From the NCBI GenBank assembly GCA_021827875.1, contig JAKAUA010000066.1, positions 1 to 34,068 of the forward strand: DNA of 34,068 bases, given 5' to 3'. Shown here piece after piece: positions 26,544 through 34,068 of this stretch; positions within the stretch are counted from its first letter, which is position 1; each line of letters opens with the position of its first letter. The position numbers were made by a program, and so were the translations under genes. Source of the stretch: a bacterium. GTDB lineage: Bacteria > Babelota > Babeliae > Babelales > Vermiphilaceae. The notes under the pieces are model-generated. The model was not told the origin of the DNA and did no database searches. It worked only from the letters and a program-made list of their open reading frames with translations.

Positions 26544-27410
26544 TTAACGCATATATTTCTTAACGTTTTCTTTTATAAACTCAGTTGTAATTTTTTTGTT
26601 TATACTAAGAGTATCACAAGCATCCATTGCCAGTCCCTCCATATCACGGTATGAACAATTTTTGCAGTATTTCGCCATATCAATCATATTTGTATGTGTT
26701 ATGGAGCCATCTTCCATTTCTTTGGCCATATAGTATGCAATGGCTTTTTCTTTTTGATCTTGATTAGGCAAATCCATCTTAATAGCTGTAGGTATTACAC
26801 GGCGTTGTAACCTTTGCGGCAATCTATCAAGACTATCGGCTGTGATAATGAATAATGTATCACCATCATCCGCTGCTTTATCTATTAAATTGCATAACAC
26901 ATGACTTACACCAAGTGTGTGGGGAAGATCGTTATCAATACAACCTTCAATCATGTCAAGAATAACTATTGAAAAATTTTCATTTCTAGCACGCGCTTCG
27001 TCAACTTGCCGCAATAAATTTGATTCGGTTGAATTTTGATACATATTTCCTAGACCAGCCCCGTGTACCACAACAAAGGGAACATTACACTCCTGTGCTA
27101 TTGCTTTGGCTAAAACTGTTTTACCTGTTCCTGTTTCCCCAATCAAAGTTACCACTGCCTGAAAGCGTTGCTTATCATATTTTGATTCACCATTCTTTTG
27201 TTTTTTTATTTTCGCTATTAGTGTTTTAATATTTTCAGGGGCGTTGTCTATTAAATGACGAACCATTTCTTCATTTATGCAGTCTTGGCAATCTCTCACA
27301 TCGCTTTTATTTGGATATTCGCTGTATTCATTAAAGTGTCTATTTTCATCTGTAGTAGCAATAAGATTCATAACTAGCAATGTGCCGGCTAGAATGTTGT
27401 ATAGTTTCAT
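26544..27410 (-). CDS. AAA+ ATPase with signal peptide (AAA paralogue 3, altered Walker B)
   Basis: MKLYNILAGTLLVMNLIA; Walker A GETGTGKT intact; Walker B IVILDMIE; NSTESNLLRQVDEARARNENFSIVILD parallels paralogue 1. Confidence 0.8.
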   Translation of the reverse strand: MKLYNILAGTLLVMNLIATTDENRHFNEYSEYPNKSDVRDCQDCINEEMVRHLIDNAPENIKTLIAKIKKQKNGESKYDKQRFQAVVTLIGETGTGKTVLAKAIAQECNVPFVVVHGAGLGNMYQNSTESNLLRQVDEARARNENFSIVILDMIEGCIDNDLPHTLGVSHVLCNLIDKAADDGDTLFIITADSLDRLPQRLQRRVIPTAIKMDLPNQDQKEKAIAYYMAKEMEDGSITHTNMIDMAKYCKNCSYRDMEGLAMDACDTLSINKKITTEFIKENVKKYMR

Positions 27411-27439
27411 AGCAATTCCTTCTGTTTTATCAGTTATGA

Positions 27440-28267
27440 TTAATATGTGACAATGATCGCTAGTTTACCATCTTCTAAAGTAATGAGGAATTCTTTTATC
27501 CCTTTTTCTATGAAATCACGCCACTCCCTTAAGATGCGAGCAAATTCATCACGATGAGTACGGAAATGGGGAATAGTTTCTTCTGAATATACATTGGTAT
27601 CGTAGTGACGAGCCCGTATACATATATAATGATCATCCCTGCGCGCAATGGTATTATTACCATACATCCCATCAAATTGATTGGTATATGCAAATTCTAT
27701 AGCTCTGAAAACTGCCTCTTCGGCGTTCCTATGACTGATAAAATTAGCCAAATTAAGTAATGGAATATCATTACTCTCAACCTCATGAGTATTGCCTTTT
27801 ATATATATTTTCGCAAAAGGATTTATATTTGGATCTTTTGCAACCAATGTATGTGGAATTAGCTGTCGACGATTTATTTTTGTTGCGATATCTATTTTGC
27901 CATTGTTAAGCGTAAGAAGAAATTCCTGACCACTATTTATAGTAAATTCACGCCACTCCCGCAATACATGGGCAAACTCATCGATACTAATGCGTAGACA
28001 GGGAAGATCTTCGTAAAATTCAACCTCATCTCTATCATATGATGCGGTACGTATTTCTAAATAGTCATCATATTGATCTATGATGGTCATATTGCTACCG
28101 CCTAGCTTATATGGACCATCATATAAGTTTTTTATCGTGCTTGATATAGATTCAGCGTCATCTACATCCCTTAAAAATTCACCAAGATTTTCCAGTCCAA
28201 TATCATTGCTTTTAACCCAATATCCGCCATCATTTTTTGAATATACTTTAACAAATTTTTTATCCAT
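27440..28267 (-). CDS. Internally duplicated protein, putative immunity protein for the upstream EndoU-like toxin
   Basis: Two copies of a module ending DEFAHVLREWREFTINSGQEFLLTLNNGKIDI / DEFARILREWRDFIEKGIKEFLITLEDGKLAI; no signal peptide; 14 nt downstream of the toxin-like gene. Confidence 0.5.
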   Translation of the reverse strand: MDKKFVKVYSKNDGGYWVKSNDIGLENLGEFLRDVDDAESISSTIKNLYDGPYKLGGSNMTIIDQYDDYLEIRTASYDRDEVEFYEDLPCLRISIDEFAHVLREWREFTINSGQEFLLTLNNGKIDIATKINRRQLIPHTLVAKDPNINPFAKIYIKGNTHEVESNDIPLLNLANFISHRNAEEAVFRAIEFAYTNQFDGMYGNNTIARRDDHYICIRARHYDTNVYSEETIPHFRTHRDEFARILREWRDFIEKGIKEFLITLEDGKLAIIVTY

Positions 28268-28281
28268 ATATTAAATCCTTA

Positions 28282-30711
28282 TTAAATTTCGATTGGATAA
28301 CAGGTGTTTATTTGGCCATTTGCTGTTATATCAAATTGAATTTTAATTCCTTCATTGGTGTAAGCTTCAAATTTATAGGTTCCTCTTTCTGTTATTGTAT
28401 AGTTGGTTGCGCCACCTGCTTTAAAATTGTCGTACGCTTCAAAAATTTTACTTATCACTTTTTCTCGGGACCATGATTGTGGGAAGAATGTTTTTTTAGG
28501 TAGCATCTGCCCATTAAACATTGGTTCAGCTTCATAACAGCCAAACGTATCTTCTCTTTTATTAACCAAGGTAATTATTCCGCTTTGTTCAAGTGCGCCA
28601 TTCACATCGTGGTGGAATCCTGTCAATTTAACGTTTCCACTTCTTTGCACATTAAAATCGGGGGCCAGAACATGTTTGTAAGTCAATTTGATATATTTGG
28701 TTGGAAAATCGGCGAAGCCTGTGCGTGTTAAATTAAACTGCTTTTCAATAGAGACAATATCCTGTAATACTGCTTCAACATAGGGGCGTGCTTGTATTAA
28801 ATTGTGTGCAGTTTGTGCCGGGACCATCCATTCATATCCCTCTACAGCGACTAAATTTTTTGGATTGGCAGCCGGTACTTTGCCCACAGCAGGCGTTTGT
28901 ACACCTGCACTTGCCGTTGCACTTGTTTCAGTAACAATGCTGAAGCTATTTGTTTTTGGATCATAAACCAATTCAAGCGGCACTTCTTTAGCTATGAGTG
29001 GTACCGTTGATCCCTGCAATTTCTTTGCGCCTTGTAAAGTTGCTGTTAAGCGTATTTTTGTAACTTGCGCCACTTTTGACAGTAATGTAGTAATACGGCC
29101 AAACAAGTAGGTATCCATTGCGGCGCGACCAAGAAGTTCACCTTTTTGTTCTGCCGACATCTGTAAGAAGATATCAACGCGCCGCGCAATAGCTTCATCT
29201 CTCATCTGCTCAAATAGAGCTTCATCGCGTTGTATAATAGGCGCAAGTCGCGCGACATATTCCATTTTTCCACTTATTACTGCAAGATTCAGCAACTGCT
29301 CATACCAACAAATACGGGCACGTAATAATAAGAATGGTCTAATGTCCTGTTCAAGCCTAATAACGCCATTCTTAACAGATTTGACCGTTTCAATCGGGTG
29401 CCTAATGGCACTAGCAAAATTACAGATACTATGCCAAGCACCCTTGACGGCGCCAACGGAAAAATCTTTTCCCATCCGCGCATAATCAACAAGTTGGTTA
29501 CCGAATGCTATAAGGCGTGTTGCTATCGGTAGTTGTCCCTGATTATTTGCTTCTGTGGCAACAACGGTAGTTTCTACTACTAAATCTCTTACTTCTTTAT
29601 CATCGATAGTCTTTGCCAGTTTCAATAACTGTAATGCTTCTTTATGTATTGCAATTTGCAGCTGATTACCATTGATATGAGAGAAAAATTCTAGTGGCAC
29701 CCCATGCTTGACCAACAATGCTGCTTCTTCTTTATCAATCGTAAATGTCAGCTCTTTCGATTCTGTGCCATTGCCTTGTATATATGATTCGATAGCATCG
29801 TGCAGCCTAACTTTATAATCAGATTCAGCTGTATCAACATTCGACACTATCTCGGCAGCCAGCTCTTGCTTATGCGCTAATAAATTTTCGTGTTTCTCTT
29901 TATTTTCAACATTCTCTTTGATGATATTTTTTCTATCGCATGCATTAACTTTTGACACTAAGGTTGCTTCAACCTCTTGTGCACGCCGCTTTTGACGAAC
30001 AATATTCATTTCACGGTCAAATACTTGTTGCAATGCTCCTATTTTTTCTTCAGGCACATACCCTTCAAGAATATAGTCGCTTAATCCCATCGCTCCTTTT
30101 AACCGTAAATCAGTCATGAAATCTTCATACTCGGGAAATGATTTCATCAACTCAAGGTAGCCAGGGAATATGTGAAGATAATAATCCTGTAAAAGTTGCA
30201 TGCGAAATTCTTTGGATAAGCTTGTAATCCATTCATCACATGACAACCCTTCATTAAATTTCACGCCGTTTGCGCGTAAACAATAAGAAAGCCATTCATC
30301 CTTTGTACACCGAATAGCATAATCAGGTAATTCTCGATACCACCGATCCATTATCCATGATCGTGCCAATTTGAAACCGTCTTCGACTGCATGCACAGCA
30401 GAGAACAAATCGGTCGCTATAGTCACCGTAATGCCATTGATTGCTTTGACAAATGTCATTGATGTCAAGGACTTAACCAGGATATCGCGCATAGTTGCGG
30501 TACGATATCTTTTATCAATTACGTCCCAGCGCTCAATATACGCTGTCTGTTGCCCAGCTGTTAATTCACGCGTCTTATAGGCAGCAATACTAGTTTGTGT
30601 TGGTTGATAGATAAAAGGGTTCGGCCCGCGAAAATTAATATCATCGTCTCGATCTGCGCTTAATGATGCAACAATAAGTAGACCTAGTAATACATAATGA
30701 CGTAATTTCAT
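28282..30711 (-). CDS. Large secreted protein with C-terminal EndoU-like nuclease module (polymorphic-toxin-like)
   Basis: Signal peptide MKLRHYVLLGLLIVASLSA; C-terminus SGNVKLTGFHHDVNG...KKTFFPQSWSREKVISKIFEAYDN...YKFEAYTNEGIKIQFDITANGQINTCYPIEI resembles bacterial EndoU. Confidence 0.65.
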   Translation of the reverse strand: MKLRHYVLLGLLIVASLSADRDDDINFRGPNPFIYQPTQTSIAAYKTRELTAGQQTAYIERWDVIDKRYRTATMRDILVKSLTSMTFVKAINGITVTIATDLFSAVHAVEDGFKLARSWIMDRWYRELPDYAIRCTKDEWLSYCLRANGVKFNEGLSCDEWITSLSKEFRMQLLQDYYLHIFPGYLELMKSFPEYEDFMTDLRLKGAMGLSDYILEGYVPEEKIGALQQVFDREMNIVRQKRRAQEVEATLVSKVNACDRKNIIKENVENKEKHENLLAHKQELAAEIVSNVDTAESDYKVRLHDAIESYIQGNGTESKELTFTIDKEEAALLVKHGVPLEFFSHINGNQLQIAIHKEALQLLKLAKTIDDKEVRDLVVETTVVATEANNQGQLPIATRLIAFGNQLVDYARMGKDFSVGAVKGAWHSICNFASAIRHPIETVKSVKNGVIRLEQDIRPFLLLRARICWYEQLLNLAVISGKMEYVARLAPIIQRDEALFEQMRDEAIARRVDIFLQMSAEQKGELLGRAAMDTYLFGRITTLLSKVAQVTKIRLTATLQGAKKLQGSTVPLIAKEVPLELVYDPKTNSFSIVTETSATASAGVQTPAVGKVPAANPKNLVAVEGYEWMVPAQTAHNLIQARPYVEAVLQDIVSIEKQFNLTRTGFADFPTKYIKLTYKHVLAPDFNVQRSGNVKLTGFHHDVNGALEQSGIITLVNKREDTFGCYEAEPMFNGQMLPKKTFFPQSWSREKVISKIFEAYDNFKAGGATNYTITERGTYKFEAYTNEGIKIQFDITANGQINTCYPIEI

Positions 30712-30839
30712 GATGACTCCTGCTTATTTGATAATTTTTTTGAATCAACAGCGTACCAGATTTCATCGCTTTTGTACGAAAACATAAAATTCATATATCA
30801 TTACAAAAGATATAAATTGTTCTTTGGAGCTTCTGATTC

Positions 30840-33560
30840 ATGATTCCCTTAAAATTGCAGATTAAAAATTTCTTGAGCTATGGTGCTGACATTCAAACCA
30901 TAGATTTTGCCGACTATCCCCTCATCTGTTTTTCCGGCAAAAATGGCCATGGTAAATCGGCATTACTTGATGCAATCACTTGGTCCATTTGGGGACAAGC
31001 GCGCAAAATTGGCATGAGTTCCAAGGCTGATCATGGGCTGCTCCATCTTGGTCAGAACAGCATGATGGTGATGATAGATTTTGTCTGCAATGGTATTACC
31101 TACCGCATCAGAAGAGAATATTCAAACAATTTTGGCAAGCCCTATGCTGTGCTTGAATTCGGTATACTGCAGCAAGATACCGGCACTGTTATTCCACTCA
31201 CTGATAAAACAATCCGCGCGACGCAAGATAAGATAGAAAAAACGTTGCATCTTGATTTTGATACCTTCATTAATTCTGCATTTTTGCGCCAGGGACAATC
31301 AAACGAATTCTCTAAAAAATCACCCAAAGAGCGCAAAGATATTATTGCCTCTATTTTGGGCCTGAGTCAGTATGAATTGATTCGTAAATTAGCTGCTGAA
31401 AAGATAAAACAAGCCTCAACAGAAAAAACCACGTTGCTCGCATTTAAACAAAAATATGAACAAGAATTGCTTGCGCTCACTGCCGTGAGTGATCAAATCA
31501 CTATCATTAATGAAAAAATTACATCACTCAATCAGCAGGATGACCAGTTTTTACGCGAACAGCGTGAACACGAAAAACTGCAACAGCAGATCATGCAAGA
31601 GCAAAATAGTTATGAACTTATTCGTCTTAAGCAAGAGCAGTTGAGCAAACAAGAACAAGAGCTTATCGCTCGCATTCACACTACACGAGCGCAATGGCGT
31701 GATGTACGTAGACAACAAAAAAATGCTCCTGATTATGTAGCAGTAGAAAAAGAAAAGCAGCAACTAAGTACACAGCTACAAGCTCATCAGATAAAAATTC
31801 AACAGCTCTTGATTCTCAAAGAAGAGTATCTGCGCAATAAAGCCACATTGAGCTCAATAGAACAAAAATTACGCCTAGAAGATGCACAACGTGTGCAGCA
31901 ACATCAAATTCATCTCACTACGCTAAAAAATGAATATACAACGGCACAGCAATCGTATGTGCGTACGCAGGAAAAAGAAAGCACCTTACTTAAAGAACAA
32001 TTGCTCCTACAAGAGCAAAGCAAAGCTCTGGCAGAAGAATTACAATCATGTGCAGTGCAACTTAAGCTCAAAGCAGTAATCGAAAAGCAATTTGAACGAA
32101 GAAAAGAATATTATCATCGCTTTATCGCGCAAGGAAATGCCTTACAGGCTGAACTAGGTGCACTAGAGCAAAAGCAACGCCTCGTACATGATGACAATGA
32201 TCCCAGCTGTCCATTATGTGAGCAAAACCTCTCGGCATCACGCAAAAAGTTTTTAAAAGGCAAATTTAGTGATCAAAAACAGATAATCTCACGCAAAATT
32301 ATCCGCCTTGGTTGGGTAGTAAAAAAATTAAAAGAGTTATTGGTAGAAAACCATACACAACTGGAAACCACCAAACAGGTTGAAAACCGCTCTGCCGCCG
32401 CGCAGGCAACCGCACAGGAATTTGAAAAACAGCTCAATGTGTTACACAAAAAAATAACGGAGTCCAAAGAAGAGCTTATTGCGATCACTGCGACCGGTAA
32501 GCATATTGCAGCAACTATTGCTGATGAAGAAAAAAAAGCAGCGCAGCTTGGTATATTTGATGAAAAATTGCTTCAGACGCACGCAGAATATGGCCCATTA
32601 GCGAAGCTTCTGAGCAAACAAGAGCTGCAGACAAAAGATTTATCTGTACTCATGCAAGAACAACAGCGTATTCACGAAAATATACAAATCATTGAACATC
32701 AGCTGCGTGATTACCAAACATTAAAAGAGCAGATTCAATTACAAGTGCAACGCATGCAGGAAATAAAAACTATTATTCGCTCTATCAAGCAGTTACGTGC
32801 TGAAGTTTCTCTGCTCAAAATAGAAGCTCAAAAATATGCACATCTGGCAACATCATTACACACTATTCAGACTCAATTGCAGCAGCTGCGCACTAACATG
32901 CAAGAAATAGGCAAAGAAAAGAATCAGGCACTGGAGCAAAAAGGCTCATTGGAAGCAAATAAGACAAGTTTGTTGCAGCTGGAACATGAATACAAAGAGC
33001 AGCAGAAAAAAATTAGTGAATTAGATCAGACTATTGATGACTATACTATCATCGCTCAGAGCACCGGCAAAGATGGCATCCAAGCACTATTGATAGAAGA
33101 AGCAATTCCCGAAATTGAGCAAGAGGCCAATAACTTGTTGGGCAAATTGACCGATAATCAAGCGCATCTATCTATAGAATCATTACGTGATTTAAAAAAA
33201 GGCGGTACGAGAGAAACCTTGGATATTAAAATTTCTGATGCAGTCGGTATTAGACCATATGAACTTTTCTCCGGCGGTGAGGCATTTCGCATAGATTTTG
33301 CACTGCGCATCGCTATCTCAAAGCTACTTGCGCGCCGTGCGGGTACTGCACTACAAACATTAATAATTGATGAAGGCTTTGGCAGCCAGGACGAAGAAGG
33401 CCTCGCACATATTATGGAGGCCATCTATAAAATTCAAGAAGATTTTGAGCGCATTATTATTGTCTCTCACCTGCCAAGCATGAAAGAACAATTCCCCGTC
33501 CATTTTGTTATCGAAAAAGGTTCGCAGGGAAGTGTTGTTAAAGTTATGGAGCAAGAGTAA
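30840..33560 (+). CDS. sbcC: Exonuclease subunit SbcC (Rad50/SMC-like ATPase)
   Basis: MIPLKLQIKNFLSYG; Walker A FSGKNGHGKSALLDAITWSIWG; FLRQGQSNEF; zinc hook CPLCEQNL; signature ELFSGGEAFRIDFALRIAISKLLA; Walker B TLIIDEGFGSQDEEG. Confidence 0.93.
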   Translation: MIPLKLQIKNFLSYGADIQTIDFADYPLICFSGKNGHGKSALLDAITWSIWGQARKIGMSSKADHGLLHLGQNSMMVMIDFVCNGITYRIRREYSNNFGKPYAVLEFGILQQDTGTVIPLTDKTIRATQDKIEKTLHLDFDTFINSAFLRQGQSNEFSKKSPKERKDIIASILGLSQYELIRKLAAEKIKQASTEKTTLLAFKQKYEQELLALTAVSDQITIINEKITSLNQQDDQFLREQREHEKLQQQIMQEQNSYELIRLKQEQLSKQEQELIARIHTTRAQWRDVRRQQKNAPDYVAVEKEKQQLSTQLQAHQIKIQQLLILKEEYLRNKATLSSIEQKLRLEDAQRVQQHQIHLTTLKNEYTTAQQSYVRTQEKESTLLKEQLLLQEQSKALAEELQSCAVQLKLKAVIEKQFERRKEYYHRFIAQGNALQAELGALEQKQRLVHDDNDPSCPLCEQNLSASRKKFLKGKFSDQKQIISRKIIRLGWVVKKLKELLVENHTQLETTKQVENRSAAAQATAQEFEKQLNVLHKKITESKEELIAITATGKHIAATIADEEKKAAQLGIFDEKLLQTHAEYGPLAKLLSKQELQTKDLSVLMQEQQRIHENIQIIEHQLRDYQTLKEQIQLQVQRMQEIKTIIRSIKQLRAEVSLLKIEAQKYAHLATSLHTIQTQLQQLRTNMQEIGKEKNQALEQKGSLEANKTSLLQLEHEYKEQQKKISELDQTIDDYTIIAQSTGKDGIQALLIEEAIPEIEQEANNLLGKLTDNQAHLSIESLRDLKKGGTRETLDIKISDAVGIRPYELFSGGEAFRIDFALRIAISKLLARRAGTALQTLIIDEGFGSQDEEGLAHIMEAIYKIQEDFERIIIVSHLPSMKEQFPVHFVIEKGSQGSVVKVMEQE

Positions 33561-33604
33561 AAATTGATGCTTCAGTATATCCTCTTAACAGTCTTGAAAA
33601 ATCA

Positions 33605-33994
33605 TTATTTTTTACCATTGAACCATCGTAAAATGGTTTTTTTATATTCTGGTATCATTTTTGATGGCAATATTGAACTAAGATCAAATAAGTGTGCGCC
33701 GCCACTATTAATATTTGCGGAATTTTTAATGATGATGCGGCGAATTTTTTGAGACAGCCTTCCTAATTTGCCGGAATCATTAATATACGTCACCGCAATT
33801 CCAAGATTCTTAGTCTCCAGGATAACGTCTCTCATTGCTCGACCCGAATTAGACTCATCTGAAGCTTCTTTCAATTTATCATATAAACTTTCAAGCTTTT
33901 CCAAATCGTTAACTTCGTCAATATCTGCAAAGCCAATCAGATTGCATACAATAATTGAGCAAAACATAATGGTTAGTATTTTTATTATTTTCAT
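33605..33994 (-). CDS. Hypothetical small secreted protein
   Basis: Signal peptide MKIIKILTIMFCSIIVCNLIGFA; convergent with sbcC. Confidence 0.5.
   Translation of the reverse strand: MKIIKILTIMFCSIIVCNLIGFADIDEVNDLEKLESLYDKLKEASDESNSGRAMRDVILETKNLGIAVTYINDSGKLGRLSQKIRRIIIKNSANINSGGAHLFDLSSILPSKMIPEYKKTILRWFNGKK
33621..33645 (+). terminator. Putative intrinsic terminator for sbcC, overlapping the 3' end of the convergent gene
   Basis: AACCAT cgtaaa ATGGTT followed by a T tract. Confidence 0.45.
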
Positions 33995-34068
33995 AAAAAC
34001 TCCATTTTAAATTCATCAAAGGTAATTAATCCCTATGCTTATTTAATACAAATATAATATATTCATAT

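Noticed and set aside
1-34068. CRISPR array, rRNA or IS element
   Set aside because: No regularly spaced direct repeats, rRNA-like segments, transposase motifs or terminal inverted repeats with target duplications were seen.

Overview
AT-rich, densely coded bacterial window of about 34 kb. Many predicted proteins carry N-terminal signal peptides, and the gene content looks like a reduced, host-associated Gram-negative such as a Dependentiae/TM6-like lineage (inference only; no marker gene proves it). Housekeeping genes recognised: serS, a hemW-like radical SAM protein, DUF58/DUF4381 pair, PPOX-like protein, HU, tatD, Na+/solute symporter (putP-like), SpoIID/LytB, RNase HI, C4 zinc-ribbon protein, a CAT-anticodon tRNA, endonuclease IV, phosphomannomutase/phosphoglucomutase and sbcC. 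Two accessory loci stand out. (1) 17.3-21.8 kb: three tandem paralogous secreted fibre-like proteins with phage-tail-like and YadA-head-like 'AIG' repeats and a C-terminal S74 (endosialidase-type) intramolecular chaperone domain. (2) 24.1-30.7 kb: a five-gene minus-strand operon encoding a large secreted protein with an EndoU-like C-terminal nuclease module, an internally duplicated putative immunity protein, and three signal-peptide-bearing AAA+ paralogues, one lacking the Walker A lysine and Walker B glutamate and another altered in Walker B and the arginine-finger region. Locus 2 is the best candidate for an undescribed system. Smaller items include a near-perfect palindrome overlapping a sigma70-like promoter ahead of two translationally coupled nucleotidyltransferases, and a palindromic intergenic element abutting the tRNA 3' end. 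All family calls come from reading motifs by eye; no database search was run.
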